Positions 17,906-28,961 are shown, numbered from the stretch's first letter. The stretch: DNA of 44,536 nucleotides from an uncultured Pelagibacteraceae bacterium (GCA_902524285.1 CABZCR010000008.1:1-44536); one strand, 5' to 3'. Notes: generated by a model from the sequence alone, not told the origin. A program made the numbers and translations.

Positions 17906-19981
17906 ATGACAAGAGAATACGCACTGCAGAAATACCGTAATATAGGCATTATGGCTCACATTGATGCAGGGAAAACCACTACTACAGAAAGAATACTTTA
18001 TTACACTGGTAAAAGTCACAAAATTGGAGAGGTTCATGATGGTGCGGCTACTATGGACTGGATGGAACAAGAGCAAGAAAGAGGAATTACAATTACTTCA
18101 GCAGCAACAACATGTTTTTGGAATGATCATAGAATTAACATAATTGATACTCCAGGCCACGTTGACTTTACTATTGAAGTTGAGAGATCACTAAGAGTTC
18201 TTGACGGAGCTGTTGCAGTATTTGATGGTGTAGCTGGTGTTGAACCTCAGACTGAAACTGTATGGAGACAAGCGAATAGATACAAGGTTCCAAGAATGTG
18301 CTTCGTTAACAAGATGGATCGTACCGGGGCTGATTTCTATAAATGTCTTGATATGATTAAAGACAGACTTCAAGCAAATGCTTTAGTTTTACAAATTCCC
18401 TATGGAAGCGAGTCTGATCTTAAGGGTGTTATTGATCTTGTAAAAAATAAAGCAATTGTTTGGGCAAATGAAGACCTTGGAGCTAAATATGAGTACACAG
18501 AGATCCCTGAAGAATTAAAAGAGACGGCTGAAAAATATCGATCTGAAATGGTTGAAATGGCAGTTGAGCAGGATGAAGAGGTATTAGAAAAATATTTAGA
18601 TGGGGAAGAGCCTGATGAAGAAACTCTTAACCGTTGTATTAGAAAAGGTACTATCAATTTTGAGTTTGTTCCAATTTTAACAGGCAGTGCATTTAAAAAT
18701 AAAGGTGTACAACCACTTCTAGATGCCATCGTAAACTTTATGCCAGATCCTAGTGAGGTACAACAAGCAGCGGGCAACATACCAGGCAAAGAAGAAGAAG
18801 AAATAAGAAAAGCATCAGATGAAGAGCCTTTTTCTGCATTAGCATTTAAAGTTGCTAACGATCCTTTCGTAGGCTCTCTCACGTTTACAAGAGTCTATTC
18901 AGGAAAGTTAGAAGCTGGTTCAACAATTACGAATTCTGTTAAAGGTGATAAGGAAAGAATTGGAAGAATGCTACTTATGCATGCAAATAACAGAGAAGAT
19001 ATTAAAACTGCGTATGCCGGTGATATTGTTGCGATAGCAGGGTTGAAAGATACCATAACTGGTGAAACTTTATGTGACTCTCAGAAGCCAATCATATTAG
19101 AGTCAATGGATTTTCCTGATCCAGTAATTGAAATTGCTGTTGAACCAAAAACAAAAGCCGACCAAGAAAAAATGGGAGAAGCGCTTGCTCGACTTGCTAA
19201 AGAAGACCCCTCTTTCAGAGTAACGTCTGATGATGAATCTGGGCAAACTGTCATTAAAGGAATGGGTGAGCTTCATTTGGATATTATTGTTGACCGAATG
19301 AAACGAGAGTTCAAGGTTGAAGCTAATGTAGGAGCACCACAGGTTGCTTACAGAGAAACAATATCTAAAGAGGTTGAGGTAACATATACTCATAAAAAAC
19401 AAAGTGGAGGAGCTGGTCAGTTCGCTGAAGTAAAAATCATTGTTGAGGGGTGTGAACCAGGGACAGGAAGATTATTTGAAGACAAAATTAAGGGAGGTAA
19501 TATACCTAAAGAGTATATCCCAGGAGTTGAAAAAGGAATTGAGGGCGTTGCTGATACTGGCGTCATAGCCGGCTTCCCTATAATTGATTATAAAGTAACA
19601 TTAATCGATGGAAAATATCACGATGTAGACTCTAGTAGTTTAGCTTTTGAGATAGCTGGAAGGATGGCATTTAAAGATGCTTGTCAAAAAGCAGGCCCAA
19701 AACTTCTTGAGCCTGTTATGAGAGTTGAGGTAGTTACGCCTGAAGAGTTTATGGGGGATGTTATAGGCGATTTGAGTAGTCGAAGAGGCCAAGTTAGTGG
19801 AAGTGAAGCTAGAGGTAATACAACAGCAATTAGCTCAATGGTGCCACTTGCCAATATGTTTGGCTACGTCAACACATTACGGTCTATGACTCAAGGAAGA
19901 GCGCAATATTCAATGTTTTTTGATCATTATGAGCAAGTACCTCAAAACGTTCAAGATGAGGTAAAAGCAAAATTTGCGTAA
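17906..19981 (+). CDS. fusA: Elongation factor G
   Basis: A 691-residue translocase GTPase. The P-loop [15 protein letters not shown] lies near the N-terminus; [27 protein letters not shown] and the domain IV/V signatures follow. I start at ATG 17906 ([12 protein letters not shown]) because an in-frame TTG at 17885 lies inside rpsG. GGTGG lies just upstream. rpsJ follows after nine bases, so the tuf gene usual at this place in other proteobacteria is missing. Confidence 0.98.
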   Translation: MTREYALQKYRNIGIMAHIDAGKTTTTERILYYTGKSHKIGEVHDGAATMDWMEQEQERGITITSAATTCFWNDHRINIIDTPGHVDFTIEVERSLRVLDGAVAVFDGVAGVEPQTETVWRQANRYKVPRMCFVNKMDRTGADFYKCLDMIKDRLQANALVLQIPYGSESDLKGVIDLVKNKAIVWANEDLGAKYEYTEIPEELKETAEKYRSEMVEMAVEQDEEVLEKYLDGEEPDEETLNRCIRKGTINFEFVPILTGSAFKNKGVQPLLDAIVNFMPDPSEVQQAAGNIPGKEEEEIRKASDEEPFSALAFKVANDPFVGSLTFTRVYSGKLEAGSTITNSVKGDKERIGRMLLMHANNREDIKTAYAGDIVAIAGLKDTITGETLCDSQKPIILESMDFPDPVIEIAVEPKTKADQEKMGEALARLAKEDPSFRVTSDDESGQTVIKGMGELHLDIIVDRMKREFKVEANVGAPQVAYRETISKEVEVTYTHKKQSGGAGQFAEVKIIVEGCEPGTGRLFEDKIKGGNIPKEYIPGVEKGIEGVADTGVIAGFPIIDYKVTLIDGKYHDVDSSSLAFEIAGRMAFKDACQKAGPKLLEPVMRVEVVTPEEFMGDVIGDLSSRRGQVSGSEARGNTTAISSMVPLANMFGYVNTLRSMTQGRAQYSMFFDHYEQVPQNVQDEVKAKFA

Positions 19982-19990
19982 GGAATTAAA

Positions 19991-20299
19991 ATGGAAAATC
20001 AAAATATCAAAATAAGATTGAAGGCTTTTGACCATGGTGTACTCGATAAATCATCAGTTGAAATCGTTGATACAGCTAAAAGAACCGGAGCAATGGTGAA
20101 AGGCCCAATACCATTACCCACAAATAATGAGAAGTTTACAGTTCTTCGATCTCCCCATGTTAACAAAAAAAGTAGAGAGCAATTCGAGATCAGGACTCAT
20201 AAGAGATTAATAGAGATAGTCGACCCAACGCCACAAACAGTCGATGCACTAATGAAATTAGATTTAGCTTCAGGAGTTGATGTAGAAATTAAATTATAA
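19991..20299 (+). CDS. rpsJ: 30S ribosomal protein S10 (NusE)
   Basis: A 102-residue protein with [35 protein letters not shown] and [13 protein letters not shown]10 also serves as NusE, the partner of NusB and NusG in antitermination. It begins the S10 gene order but has no leader of its own, so no E. coli-type L4-controlled S10 leader can exist here. Confidence 0.98.
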   Translation: MENQNIKIRLKAFDHGVLDKSSVEIVDTAKRTGAMVKGPIPLPTNNEKFTVLRSPHVNKKSREQFEIRTHKRLIEIVDPTPQTVDALMKLDLASGVDVEIKL

Positions 20300-20302
20300 G
20301 AT

Positions 20303-20992
20303 ATGAGATCAGGTATTATAGCAAAAAAAATTGGAATGAGTAATCTGTACACACAAAGTGGAACAAATATTCCTGTTACTGTACTTCATGTTGAAAAATG
20401 TAAAATTATTGATCGAATTACATCAGAAAATGAAAATTCAGATAAGGTATTGGTTGGTGCCTGCAAGTTAAAAAAAACATCAAAATCACAGAAGGGCTTC
20501 TTTGATAAAAAAAAATCAGATGCTTATAAATATCTTAGAGAGTTTGAAATTAGTAAAGACCAAGAGATTAAAAGTGGAGATGAATTGAAAGCAAGTCATT
20601 TCAAGGAAGGTCAATTTATTGATGTATCTGGTTATACGAAGGGCAAAGGATTTGCTGGAGTAATGAAACGTCATAATTTCTCGGGCTTGAGAGCCTCTCA
20701 TGGTGTTTCAGTTTCACATCGAAGCCATGGATCTACGGGTCAGTGCCAAGACCCTGGTAAAGTTTTCAAAGGAAAAAAGATGGCGGGACAATACGGAGAT
20801 GTTCACAAAACTCTTCAAAGCTTACAGGTTGTAAAGGTTGATGACCAAAAAAATCTAATCTGTGTAAAAGGAGCTACGCCAGGCTCAAGGGGAACTTGGT
20901 TAGTTGTTGAGGACTCAATTAAAAAAGATGGCATCAAAGAAATCGAAGCCACACCGGTAAAATCAGAAAAAGAAGTTAAGAAGGAAAAATAA
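20303..20992 (+). CDS. rplC: 50S ribosomal protein L3
   Basis: A 229-residue early-assembly protein. It starts MRSGIIAKKIGMSNLY, and the core has GYTKGKGFAGVMKRHNFSG and SHGSTGQCQDPGKVFKGKKM; the Gln in the GQCQDPG turn is the site methylated by PrmB in E. coli. A Lys/Glu-rich tail of about 20 residues extends past the conserved end. Gaps of three and four bases separate it from rpsJ and rplD. Confidence 0.97.
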   Translation: MRSGIIAKKIGMSNLYTQSGTNIPVTVLHVEKCKIIDRITSENENSDKVLVGACKLKKTSKSQKGFFDKKKSDAYKYLREFEISKDQEIKSGDELKASHFKEGQFIDVSGYTKGKGFAGVMKRHNFSGLRASHGVSVSHRSHGSTGQCQDPGKVFKGKKMAGQYGDVHKTLQSLQVVKVDDQKNLICVKGATPGSRGTWLVVEDSIKKDGIKEIEATPVKSEKEVKKEK

Positions 20993-20996
20993 GTAA

Positions 20997-21617
20997 ATGC
21001 AAATTGACATGCACAAAATAGATGGAAAAAAGAGTGGGTCGGTCAATTTGAATGATCAATTATTCAATAGTAAATCCGATTTAAGTGTTGTTGGCTCTCT
21101 AGTTAGATGGAATCAGTCTAACCAGAAACCTCTAAGAGCTAGGACTAAAAACAGGTCAGAAGTAAAAGGAACAACACAAAAGCTAGGAAGACAAAAGGGA
21201 AGTGGAGGAGCTAGGCACGGCTCCAAAAAAGCAAATATATTTAGAAGTGGTGGAATGGCTCATAACTTAAGAGGAGTTCGTTCATTAAAAAAGATGCCAA
21301 AACGAACTAGGCAGGAGGCTTTGAAACATATTCTTTCTGATAAACTCAAGAACAACAATTTGATAATTGTTGAAGAACTTAAAATTGCAGAGCCAAAGAC
21401 AAAAACATTAGTTAAAAGCCTCTCAGATTTAAACGCTCACTCTGCGCTCATATTAGAGGGCGATAAACCTGATAATAATTTTGCATTAGCTTCAAGAAAC
21501 TTAAAAAATATAAAGTATTCAAGCATAAATAATTTTAATGCACTCGATTTACTTGGATTTGAAAAATTAATCATGAGCAAGAATGCTTTAGAAATGCTTG
21601 AGAGAAGGATTAATTAG
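20997..21617 (+). CDS. rplD: 50S ribosomal protein L4
   Basis: A 206-residue protein. The long internal loop that reaches the exit tunnel is seen as RARTKNRSEVKGTTQKLGRQKGSG (first part) and GGMAHNLRG, followed by the globular C-terminal part. In E. coli L4 also represses the S10 operon through a leader that is absent here. One base separates its stop from the rplW ATG. Confidence 0.96.
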   Translation: MQIDMHKIDGKKSGSVNLNDQLFNSKSDLSVVGSLVRWNQSNQKPLRARTKNRSEVKGTTQKLGRQKGSGGARHGSKKANIFRSGGMAHNLRGVRSLKKMPKRTRQEALKHILSDKLKNNNLIIVEELKIAEPKTKTLVKSLSDLNAHSALILEGDKPDNNFALASRNLKNIKYSSINNFNALDLLGFEKLIMSKNALEMLERRIN

Positions 21618-21618
21618 G

Positions 21619-21912
21619 ATGGTTACAATTAAAGATTTTAAAACAATAATCAAACCTATTATTACAGAGAAGTCCTCGATGGGTTCAGAGTATAATCAAG
21701 TTACATTCCAAGTTCAGAAAACAAGTTCAAAGAAAGAAATTAAATTAGCAATTGAAAACATTTTTAAAGTCAAAGTAAAAAAAGTAAATACTTCAATCGT
21801 TAAGGGTAAGCTTAAATCATTTAGGGGTTCTCTTGGTAAAAGGTCGGATTACAAGAAGGCATTCGTTACCCTTGAAGATGGTCAAACAATTGATATTAAT
21901 GCGGGAGTATAA
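21619..21912 (+). CDS. rplW: 50S ribosomal protein L23
   Basis: A 97-residue exit-tunnel protein, docking site for trigger factor and SRP. IKPIITEKSSMGSEYNQVTF and FKVKVKKVNTSIVKGK are typical. I place the start at ATG 21619 (MVTIKDFKTI), as the in-frame start at 21598 lies inside rplD and adds unconserved residues. Confidence 0.96.
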   Translation: MVTIKDFKTIIKPIITEKSSMGSEYNQVTFQVQKTSSKKEIKLAIENIFKVKVKKVNTSIVKGKLKSFRGSLGKRSDYKKAFVTLEDGQTIDINAGV

Positions 21913-21916
21913 ATAA

Positions 21917-22762
21917 ATGGCACTTAAAAAATTCAGACCTAACACGCCCGGAACCAGAGGACTTACTCTAGTTGATAAAAAAGGATTATGGAATGGTAAA
22001 CCAGTAAAATCACTTACCACTGGTATCTCTAAAAAAGGTGGACGCAATAATACAGGCAGAATCACCATGAGAAGAAAAGGTGGAGGGCATAAATCAAAAT
22101 ATAGAATAATTGATTTCAAAAGAAATAAGATAGATGTGAGTGCGACAGTGGAAAGAATAGAATATGATCCAAATAGATCTTCATATATAGCATTGATTAA
22201 ATATGATGACGGTATTCAAAGCTATATATTGGCCCCAAAAGATATAAAGGTTGGAGATAAAGTAGTTTCTGGATCAAAAAAAGAAATTAGAAATGGTAAT
22301 TGTATGCCCATGTCTGACATACCTGTAGGCATTGACATACATAACATCGAATTAAAATCAGGAAGCGGGGCACAATTAGCAAGGTCTGCGGGCACATCAA
22401 CCCAAATAGTTGGAAAATCTAATGGTTATGTCGCTATTAAGTTGCCTTCAGGGGAACAACGAAAAATTAGAGAAGAATGTCGAGCTACAATAGGCGTTTT
22501 ATCAAATATTGATAAAAAAAACCAAAAGCTTGGTAAGGCCGGTAGGAACAGGTGGCTTGGTATAAGACCGTCTGTCAGAGGAGTTGCGATGAATCCTATC
22601 GATCATCCACATGGTGGCGGCGAAGGTAAAACTTCTGGTGGAAGAGATCCTGTAACTCCATGGGGTAAACCTACAAAGGGAAAGAAGACAAGAAATAATA
22701 AAAGAACTGATAAATTTATCATAAAAAGAAAAACGGATAAGAAAGCAAGAATAGAGGTATAA
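21917..22762 (+). CDS. rplB: 50S ribosomal protein L2
   Basis: A 281-residue protein close to the peptidyl-transferase centre. [19 protein letters not shown] and the C-terminal [19 protein letters not shown] are conserved; the His in the last motif is the residue implicated in peptidyl-transferase function. It abuts rpsS without a spacer. Confidence 0.98.
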   Translation: MALKKFRPNTPGTRGLTLVDKKGLWNGKPVKSLTTGISKKGGRNNTGRITMRRKGGGHKSKYRIIDFKRNKIDVSATVERIEYDPNRSSYIALIKYDDGIQSYILAPKDIKVGDKVVSGSKKEIRNGNCMPMSDIPVGIDIHNIELKSGSGAQLARSAGTSTQIVGKSNGYVAIKLPSGEQRKIREECRATIGVLSNIDKKNQKLGKAGRNRWLGIRPSVRGVAMNPIDHPHGGGEGKTSGGRDPVTPWGKPTKGKKTRNNKRTDKFIIKRKTDKKARIEV

Positions 22763-23035
22763 ATGACAAGATCTGTTTGGAAGGGACCATTTGTTGATAG
22801 CCATTTATTAAAAAAAGTAAAAGCGGCTTCCGATTCTGGTGGCAATAGCGTCATTAAGACTTGGTCTAGAAGATCAACTATACTACCCGAATTTGTAGGT
22901 GTAAATTTTGCGGTTCACAATGGCAAAAGATTTATACCTGTAAACGTAACTGAAGACATGGTTGGCCATAAACTTGGAGAGTTCTCTCCTACAAGAACTT
23001 TTAATGGCCACACAGGTGATAAGAAAACAAAGTAA
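22763..23035 (+). CDS. rpsS: 30S ribosomal protein S19
   Basis: A 90-residue head protein that binds 16S rRNA with S13. It starts [16 protein letters not shown] and ends with the family block [14 protein letters not shown]. Length and order (L2-S19-L22) are standard. Confidence 0.98.
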   Translation: MTRSVWKGPFVDSHLLKKVKAASDSGGNSVIKTWSRRSTILPEFVGVNFAVHNGKRFIPVNVTEDMVGHKLGEFSPTRTFNGHTGDKKTK

Positions 23036-23037
23036 AT

Positions 23038-23427
23038 ATGAGACAACTTGTAAGAAAAGATAACGAAGCATATGCAATTCAAAGGAACATGAGAGTGAGT
23101 CCGTCAAAAGCTAATGCAGTACTTGAAATGATTAGAGGCAAAAAGGCATCAGAAGCACTTAACTTATTAAAGTTTTCATCTAGAGGAGTTGCTAAAAATA
23201 TTTCTAAAGTTTTAAACAGTGCAATTGCTAATGCCGAGAATAATCATCAGTTAGATATTGATATATTAAAAGTTACTGAAGCATATTGCGGTAAAGGTAT
23301 GGTGATGAAAAGATGGAGAGCAAGAGCAAAGGGAAGACCTGGAAGAATTAATAAATTTCTGACTAACGTCACAATTAAAGTTTCTGAAGATCAAGCTAAG
23401 GAAGTAAAGAAAGAGAAGGCGAAATAG
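23038..23427 (+). CDS. rplV: 50S ribosomal protein L22
   Basis: A 129-residue protein lining the exit tunnel. The core [20 protein letters not shown] and the beta-hairpin region [18 protein letters not shown] are present; the hairpin carries the macrolide-related loop. The C-terminal tail is Lys/Glu-rich and short. The neighbours are two and three bases away. Confidence 0.97.
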   Translation: MRQLVRKDNEAYAIQRNMRVSPSKANAVLEMIRGKKASEALNLLKFSSRGVAKNISKVLNSAIANAENNHQLDIDILKVTEAYCGKGMVMKRWRARAKGRPGRINKFLTNVTIKVSEDQAKEVKKEKAK

Positions 23428-23430
23428 TAT

Positions 23431-24102
23431 ATGGGTCAAAAAGTAAATCCAATTGGACTTAGATTAATTCTTAATAAGAAGTGGCAATCTAGATGGTATG
23501 CTGGAAAAAAAGAATTTGGATCGTTCTTGCAGGAAGATTTAAAGATCAGAGCTTATCTTGAGAAAAAACTTAAAAATTGTGCTGTAGCAAAAATTCAGAT
23601 TGAACGGCCTGCAAAGAAAGCACAGGTTACAATATACTCAGCGCGTCCAGGTCTTATTATTGGAAAAAAAGGTAGTGATATTGAGAAATTGAAGAAAAGA
23701 ATCTCTGAATTTACTTCCGATGAAGTTTCTATAAATCTTGTGGAGATTAGAAAACCAGAAGTAGAAGCACAATTAATTGCTGATGGTATAGCTGAACAAT
23801 TAGAAAGACGCGTTTCATTCCGAAGAGCGATGAAACGTTCAGTTCAGTCAGCAATGCGCCTGGGGGCAGACGGAATTAGAGTGAATTGTGGAGGTAGACT
23901 CGGGGGAACTGAAATAGCAAGAACTGAGTGGTATAGGGAAGGTAGAGTGCCTCTGCATACTTTCAGAGCAAATGTAGATTATGCTGTCGCAACAGCACAA
24001 ACCACATATGGTTCATGCGGAATAAAAGTTTGGATATATAAAGGCGATATAGATGACAATGCGCCTCATGAATTAGATAACAACCCAAATAAATTAGGAT
24101 AG
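23431..24102 (+). CDS. rpsC: 30S ribosomal protein S3
   Basis: A 223-residue protein at the mRNA entry tunnel. It starts [18 protein letters not shown]. The KH domain motif [15 protein letters not shown] is clear, and the C-terminal domain has [20 protein letters not shown]. It is part of the ribosomal helicase together with S4 and S5. Confidence 0.98.
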   Translation: MGQKVNPIGLRLILNKKWQSRWYAGKKEFGSFLQEDLKIRAYLEKKLKNCAVAKIQIERPAKKAQVTIYSARPGLIIGKKGSDIEKLKKRISEFTSDEVSINLVEIRKPEVEAQLIADGIAEQLERRVSFRRAMKRSVQSAMRLGADGIRVNCGGRLGGTEIARTEWYREGRVPLHTFRANVDYAVATAQTTYGSCGIKVWIYKGDIDDNAPHELDNNPNKLG

Positions 24103-24104
24103 AT

Positions 24105-24518
24105 ATGTTACAGCCAAAGAAAACAAAATATAGAAAAGCTCATAAGGGTAGAATTAAGGGAGTCGCAACGTCAGCGACAACGCTTAATTATGGGACATAT
24201 GGTTTGAAAGCTTTAGAAGCTGAAAGAGTCACAGCTCGTCAAATTGAGGCTGCACGTGTTGCAATGACAAGATTCATGAAAAGAGCTGGAAGAGTGTGGG
24301 TTAGAATATTTCCTGATGTTCCAGTTTCAAAAAAACCTACAGAAGTAAGAATGGGTAAAGGCAAAGGATCTCCAGAGTATTGGGCATGCAGGGTTAAACC
24401 AGGAAAAATTTTATTTGAAGTTGATGGCGTTTCACAAGCAATTGCAACAGAGGCTTTTGGACGCGCTTCATCTAAACTACCTATTAAAACTAAGGTAGTG
24501 GAACAGTTAATTAAATAG
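24105..24518 (+). CDS. rplP: 50S ribosomal protein L16
   Basis: A 137-residue protein near the A-site tRNA elbow. It starts [19 protein letters not shown]. The block [16 protein letters not shown] is followed by [19 protein letters not shown]; the Arg in RVWVRIFPD lies in the segment where E. coli L16 is hydroxylated. Length is normal. Confidence 0.98.
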   Translation: MLQPKKTKYRKAHKGRIKGVATSATTLNYGTYGLKALEAERVTARQIEAARVAMTRFMKRAGRVWVRIFPDVPVSKKPTEVRMGKGKGSPEYWACRVKPGKILFEVDGVSQAIATEAFGRASSKLPIKTKVVEQLIK

Positions 24519-24525
24519 TGAATTT

Positions 24526-24717
24526 ATGAAAGCAGAAGAAATAAGAAAAAAAACAACAGATCAACTTAAGACTGAGTTGCAAAATTTATACAAGGAGTCC
24601 TTTAACTTGAGATTTCAAAAGTCCTCAGGCCAGCTGGAGAATACATCTCGAATTTTTAAGGTAAGAAAACTGATAGCAAGAATAAAAACAATAATGAAGG
24701 AAAAAACGGTTAACTAA
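24526..24717 (+). CDS. rpmC: 50S ribosomal protein L29
   Basis: A 63-residue two-helix protein near the exit tunnel, with the [19 protein letters not shown] block and the final [15 protein letters not shown] helix. Placement between L16 and S17 is standard. Confidence 0.95.
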   Translation: MKAEEIRKKTTDQLKTELQNLYKESFNLRFQKSSGQLENTSRIFKVRKLIARIKTIMKEKTVN

Positions 24718-24718
24718 T

Positions 24719-24946
24719 ATGCCAAAGAAGATATTACAAGGAACTGTTATTAGTAACAAACAAGATAAAACAATAACAGTTTTAGTTGAAAGAAAGTTTA
24801 AACACCCAGTGTTAAAAAAAGTGATTAGAAGATCAAAAAAATACAGCGCACATGATCCCGACAATCAATTTAACGCAGGAGATAAAGTAAGAATTATGGA
24901 GTCTAAGCCAATTTCTAAACTAAAAAGATGGGTTGCAATTAGTTAA
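24719..24946 (+). CDS. rpsQ: 30S ribosomal protein S17
   Basis: A 75-residue OB-fold primary binder of 16S rRNA. It starts [20 protein letters not shown], with [20 protein letters not shown] and ISKLKRW. It lacks any long C-terminal extension. It is joined directly to rplN. Confidence 0.97.
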   Translation: MPKKILQGTVISNKQDKTITVLVERKFKHPVLKKVIRRSKKYSAHDPDNQFNAGDKVRIMESKPISKLKRWVAIS

Positions 24947-25315
24947 ATGATACAAGTTGAATCTCGATTAAATGTTGCGGATAACTCAGGAGCTAAAGAG
25001 GTTTTATGTGTTAAAGTTCTTGGTGGATCAAAGCGTCGTTTTGCATCTGTAGGAGATATTATCGTAGTAACTGTCAAAGACGCAATACCAAAAGGGAAGG
25101 TTAAAAAAGGAACTGTCCATAAAGCTGTAATCGTAAGAACTAGAAAAGAGTTGAAAAGAGTTGATGGAAGTACAATTAAGTTTGATACAAACGCCGCTGT
25201 ATTAATTAATAATCAGGGTGAACCGGTAGGGACAAGAATCTTTGGCCCTGTTTGTAGAGAGCTACGATCAAAAAAACAAATGAAAATTATTTCACTAGCA
25301 CCGGAGGTCTTATAA
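24947..25315 (+). CDS. rplN: 50S ribosomal protein L14
   Basis: A 122-residue protein at the subunit interface. It starts [19 protein letters not shown], with [21 protein letters not shown] and the final REKKQ-like segment [14 protein letters not shown]. It overlaps the rplX ATG by one base. Confidence 0.98.
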   Translation: MIQVESRLNVADNSGAKEVLCVKVLGGSKRRFASVGDIIVVTVKDAIPKGKVKKGTVHKAVIVRTRKELKRVDGSTIKFDTNAAVLINNQGEPVGTRIFGPVCRELRSKKQMKIISLAPEVL

Positions 25316-25626
25316 TGAGCATGAGATTAAAAAAAGGTGATCAAGTTACTGTTAACACAGGCAAGGATAAGGGAAAAGTTGGCGAAGTGATGAAAATATT
25401 AGGCATGAAAGCAATTGTTAAAGGCGTGAACATTTCAAAGAAACATCAAAAACAAGATCAGAAAAACGAAGGTGGAGTTTTGAATAAGGAGATGCCAATT
25501 GTGCTCTCTAATTTAATGCCGGTTGATAAAAAGACCAACAAAGGTGTTAGAGTTGGTTATAAATACTTAAAAGACAATAAAAAAGTGAGAATTAACATTA
25601 AAACGGGAGATCAAATCGATGGTTAA
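25315..25626 (+). CDS. rplX: 50S ribosomal protein L24
   Basis: A 103-residue assembly-initiator protein with a KOW motif (KKGDQVTVNTGKDKGKVGEV) and the HQKQDQKNEGGVLNKEMPI segment. I keep the ATG at 25315 because GGAGG at 25303-25307 is seven bases before it; a second ATG two codons later is possible. Its end overlaps rplE by eight bases. Confidence 0.97.
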   Translation: MSMRLKKGDQVTVNTGKDKGKVGEVMKILGMKAIVKGVNISKKHQKQDQKNEGGVLNKEMPIVLSNLMPVDKKTNKGVRVGYKYLKDNKKVRINIKTGDQIDG

Positions 25627-26170
25627 TTATACTCCACGTTTAAAAGAAGTGTATGTAAATACGATAGTGTCAAAGCTAAAGAATGATCTTTCCATAAAGA
25701 ATGATCTTGCTATACCTAAGTTAGTAAAAGTTTCATTAAACATGGGCCTTGGAGAGGCAGTAAATGACTCGAAAGTAATTCAACTAGCTTCAGATCAATT
25801 AGCTTCGATAGCAGGTCAACAACCATTAGTAACAAAAGCAAGAAAATCAATTGCAACTTTTAAAATCAGAACTGGTATGCCTTTAGGAGTAAAGGTTACT
25901 TTAAGAGGTAACAGGATGTACGAGTTCATTGATAGACTCGTTACTATTGCTCTTCCGCGTATTAGAGACTTTAGAGGATTGAAAAAAAATTGTTTCGATG
26001 GAAGGGGTAATTACTCTTTCGGAATTAAGGAATGCACAGTTTTTCCTGAAATTAACGTTGATAAACTTGATAAGGTGCGTGGGTTAGATATTACAATAAA
26101 TACTACAGCTTCAAATGATGAGCAGGGGTTGTTGTTATTAAAATCTCTAAATTTTCCAATTAATGATTAG
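25619..26170 (+). CDS. rplE: 50S ribosomal protein L5
   Basis: A 183-residue 5S rRNA-binding protein. Key blocks are [47 protein letters not shown] and the C-terminal [13 protein letters not shown]. The start lies inside rplX, so translation is coupled. Confidence 0.98.
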   Translation: MVNYTPRLKEVYVNTIVSKLKNDLSIKNDLAIPKLVKVSLNMGLGEAVNDSKVIQLASDQLASIAGQQPLVTKARKSIATFKIRTGMPLGVKVTLRGNRMYEFIDRLVTIALPRIRDFRGLKKNCFDGRGNYSFGIKECTVFPEINVDKLDKVRGLDITINTTASNDEQGLLLLKSLNFPIND

Positions 26171-26178
26171 GTAAGGAT

Positions 26179-26484
26179 ATGGCTAAAAAAAGTTCGATAG
26201 AAAAAAATAAAAGAAGAATAAAGCTGTCTGAAAAAGACTTGCATAAGAGAAGTAAACTAAAATCTCTTATTATGGACAAAAAAACCTCTATTGATGATAG
26301 GTTTCAAGCTCAACTAAAACTTTCCAAACTAAGAAGGAATGGTGCGAGAACAAGAGTTCGAAATAGATGTGAATTAACAGGCCGTCCAAGGGGTTACCAT
26401 AAACGAGTGAGATTATCTAGAATTGCCTTGAGGGATCTTGCTTCTAAAGGTCAAATCCCTGGAATGAATAAATCAAGCTGGTAG
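26179..26484 (+). CDS. rpsN: 30S ribosomal protein S14 (zinc-free form)
   Basis: A 101-residue S14 of the long, zinc-independent type. The end [20 protein letters not shown]...GMNKSSW is diagnostic, and the CxxC pairs of the short zinc-binding form are missing. It depends on zinc neither for folding nor for regulation. Order L5-S14-S8 is standard. Confidence 0.97.
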   Translation: MAKKSSIEKNKRRIKLSEKDLHKRSKLKSLIMDKKTSIDDRFQAQLKLSKLRRNGARTRVRNRCELTGRPRGYHKRVRLSRIALRDLASKGQIPGMNKSSW

Positions 26485-26496
26485 AAAGGAAGAAAA

Positions 26497-26895
26497 ATGT
26501 CATTACAAGATCCGTTGTCAGATTTATTTAGTAGAATTAGAAATGCACAAATGAGGTATAAACCAATTGTTAGTTCTCCTGTATCAAAGTTAAGGGAAAA
26601 TATTTTAGAGGTTCTTAAAAAAGAAGGTTACATAAGAGGATATGCTCGAACAAAACACTCATCTGGCAGGGAAGAGCTCGATATTGAACTGAAATATGAC
26701 GAAAAAGGTCCTGTAATTTCAGAGATCACAAGAATTTCAAAACCAGGTAGGCGTGTTTATTCTGGCGCTGGAAGGATACCGTATGTACATAATGGCCTTG
26801 GAATTTCAATTATTTCAACTTCGAAAGGTGTGATGACGGATGCAGACGCAAGAGATCAAAAAGTAGGCGGGGAAATTATTTGTAGAGTATTTTAA
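26497..26895 (+). CDS. rpsH: 30S ribosomal protein S8
   Basis: A 132-residue protein that binds the 16S central domain. It starts [18 protein letters not shown] and ends with [20 protein letters not shown] and [10 protein letters not shown]. coli S8 represses the spc operon by binding near the L5 start; whether a mimic exists here cannot be told by eye. GAAAGGAAG precedes the ATG. Confidence 0.98.
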   Translation: MSLQDPLSDLFSRIRNAQMRYKPIVSSPVSKLRENILEVLKKEGYIRGYARTKHSSGREELDIELKYDEKGPVISEITRISKPGRRVYSGAGRIPYVHNGLGISIISTSKGVMTDADARDQKVGGEIICRVF

Positions 26896-26897
26896 TT

Positions 26898-27431
26898 ATG
26901 TCTAGAGTTGGATCAAAAGAAATAAATATACCAGAAAGCGTAAAAATTGATCTTCAAGATGGATTAATTTCAGCTGAGGGGCCATTAGGCAGACTTGAGT
27001 CAAAGTTAAATTCTCAAATCGAAGTAATAATTGAGGGTCACAAAATTACAATGAAACCCAAATCTGATGACAAAACTTTAGTTTCTTTCTGGGGTTTACA
27101 GAGAAATTTAGTTAATAATTTAATTATTGGTGTAAGCGAGGGTTTTACAAAAAAATTAGAAATGAATGGCGTTGGATATCGTGCAGCCTTAAAAGGTAAA
27201 ACTCTTGAATTATTGCTTGGGTATAGTCATCCGATAAACTACGATATTCCAGAAAATATTACAGTCACAGTAGATAAGCAAAATAATATTGAGATTAAGG
27301 GTCCTGACAAGCAACTTGTTGGACAAACTGCTGCTGAAATTAGAAATTTTAGGGGGCCTGAACCTTACAAAGGTAAGGGCATAAAGTATGCCGATGAATA
27401 TATAAATAGAAAAGAAGGTAAAAAGAAATAA
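26898..27431 (+). CDS. rplF: 50S ribosomal protein L6
   Basis: A 177-residue protein of two similar domains at the factor-binding site. MNGVGYRAALKGKTLELLLG, YDIPENITV and the C-terminal RGPEPYKGKGIKYADEYI are typical. It overlaps rplR by one base. Confidence 0.98.
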   Translation: MSRVGSKEINIPESVKIDLQDGLISAEGPLGRLESKLNSQIEVIIEGHKITMKPKSDDKTLVSFWGLQRNLVNNLIIGVSEGFTKKLEMNGVGYRAALKGKTLELLLGYSHPINYDIPENITVTVDKQNNIEIKGPDKQLVGQTAAEIRNFRGPEPYKGKGIKYADEYINRKEGKKK

Positions 27432-27778
27432 TGTTATCTCCAAAAAAACAAAAAAGATCAAGCAGGGTAAGGTTTAAGCTAAAGAAAAATAATAAATCTC
27501 GCATGAGACTTACTCTTTATAAGTCCTCACAGCACTTGTATGCTCAAATTGTTGACGATAATAAAGGTATTACTGTTTGCAGTGCCTCAACTCTAAAATC
27601 AGAAAAAAATAAAAATTCATGTAATGTTGCAAATGCAAAAATATTAGGTAGTGAACTTGCTAAGTCAGCAGCTGAAAAGGGCGTTAAAGATGTTTACTTG
27701 GATCGTGGTTCAAATTTGTATCATGGAATAGTAAAAACTATTACTGATGAAGTAAGATCTGGGGGGATAAATTTATAG
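27431..27778 (+). CDS. rplR: 50S ribosomal protein L18
   Basis: A 115-residue 5S rRNA-binding protein. A basic N-terminus ([15 protein letters not shown]) is followed by the [18 protein letters not shown] core and the end [20 protein letters not shown]. The N-terminal variant RVRFKLK replaces the commoner RVRxKIRG, with no functional loss evident. Confidence 0.96.
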   Translation: MLSPKKQKRSSRVRFKLKKNNKSRMRLTLYKSSQHLYAQIVDDNKGITVCSASTLKSEKNKNSCNVANAKILGSELAKSAAEKGVKDVYLDRGSNLYHGIVKTITDEVRSGGINL

Positions 27779-27786
27779 GAAACATT

Positions 27787-28317
27787 ATGGTTAAAGAAAA
27801 CAAGAACAAAGATCAAAATGGTATTGATATTAAAGACAAACTAGTAGCAATTAACCGTGTTACAAAAGTTGTTAAAGGAGGAAGGCGATTTGGATTTGCA
27901 GCATTAGTTGTTGCTGGTGATGAGTCTGGTAAAGTTGGTTTTGGTCATGGAAAAGCAAAAGAGGTTCCAGAGGCCATAAAAAAAGCAACAGACTCAGCTA
28001 AAAAAAGTTTGGTCAGAGTACCGCTTAGAGAGGGTAGAACATTACATCATGATATAATTGGAATACATGGTTCATCACGGGTTGTAATGAGATCTGCACC
28101 CTCAGGTACAGGTATTATTGCTGGAGGATCAGTTAGGGCAGTATTTGAATTATTAGGCATACAAGACATTGTTGCAAAGTCAGTTGGCAGCTCAAATCCT
28201 TATAATATTATCAGAGCGGCAGTAGATGGACTGAAACAGCAAAAATCGCCCAAGATAATTGCTGCAAGGAGATCTAAAAAAGTCGGCAACATTACTTCTG
28301 CAAGAGAAACGACATGA
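27787..28317 (+). CDS. rpsE: 30S ribosomal protein S5
   Basis: A 176-residue translational-fidelity protein. The double-stranded-RNA-binding-like domain has [20 protein letters not shown] and [20 protein letters not shown]; the second domain has [19 protein letters not shown]. The VVKGGRR loop, site of spectinomycin-resistance changes, is normal. It overlaps rpmD by four bases (ATGA). Confidence 0.98.
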   Translation: MVKENKNKDQNGIDIKDKLVAINRVTKVVKGGRRFGFAALVVAGDESGKVGFGHGKAKEVPEAIKKATDSAKKSLVRVPLREGRTLHHDIIGIHGSSRVVMRSAPSGTGIIAGGSVRAVFELLGIQDIVAKSVGSSNPYNIIRAAVDGLKQQKSPKIIAARRSKKVGNITSARETT

Positions 28318-28496
28318 CTCAAAAATTAAAAATTACATTAAAAAAAAGTATGATTGGTTCTCAAAAAGGACAAATAGCGACGGTAAAAGGACTAGGGCTG
28401 AAAAAAATTAACAGCAGCGTCATAAGAGAAGCAACGCCTGAAACATTAGGCATGATTAAAAAAATTAAACATTTAGTAATCACGGAAAATAATTAA
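28314..28496 (+). CDS. rpmD: 50S ribosomal protein L30
   Basis: A 60-residue protein with the [20 protein letters not shown] block and the [14 protein letters not shown] end. It is the usual short bacterial form, translationally coupled to S5 and directly abutting rplO. Confidence 0.96.
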   Translation: MTQKLKITLKKSMIGSQKGQIATVKGLGLKKINSSVIREATPETLGMIKKIKHLVITENN

Positions 28497-28961
28497 ATGA
28501 AATTAAATCAAATTGATAAAAATAAGAGCTTTAAATCAAAGAAGAGAATCGGAAGAGGTATAGGCTCAGGTAAAGGTAAAACCTCTGGGAGTGGTCACAA
28601 AGGACAAAAAGCTCGTTCGGGTGTTGCTATTAATGGTTTCGAAGGTGGACAGATGCCTTTACATAGAAGATTACCTAAATTTGGATTTTCAAATTTTACA
28701 AAGAAACAATATTTTGAATTAAACCTCGCTAAACTGCAGAAATTGATCGATAAAAATTCTATCAATGAGTCAGAGATTATAAATATTGCACTCTTAAAAA
28801 AGTTACGTATTTTGAAAAGTAAAGATAAAAAACACCTAAAAATTCTCGGTACAGGTGAATTAAAATCAAAAAATATAATTGAGTGTAGTAAAGTAACTAA
28901 GTCCGCAGAAGAAAAACTTCAAAAACTTGGTGTTGAATTAAAAATAAGTAAAGCAATCTAG
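28497..28961 (+). CDS. rplO: 50S ribosomal protein L15
   Basis: A 154-residue late-assembly protein. The Gly-rich N-terminus (KRIGRGIGSGKGKTSGSGHK, GQKARSG) and GFEGGQMPLHRRLPKFGF are diagnostic; the C-terminal half is more lysine-rich than in enterics but keeps the GVELKISKA end. secY follows after four bases. Confidence 0.97.
   Translation: MKLNQIDKNKSFKSKKRIGRGIGSGKGKTSGSGHKGQKARSGVAINGFEGGQMPLHRRLPKFGFSNFTKKQYFELNLAKLQKLIDKNSINESEIINIALLKKLRILKSKDKKHLKILGTGELKSKNIIECSKVTKSAEEKLQKLGVELKISKAI

Noticed and set aside
18400-18882. A 160-codon minus-strand frame inside fusA
   Set aside because: It is antisense to conserved EF-G sequence with no start signals or recognisable family.
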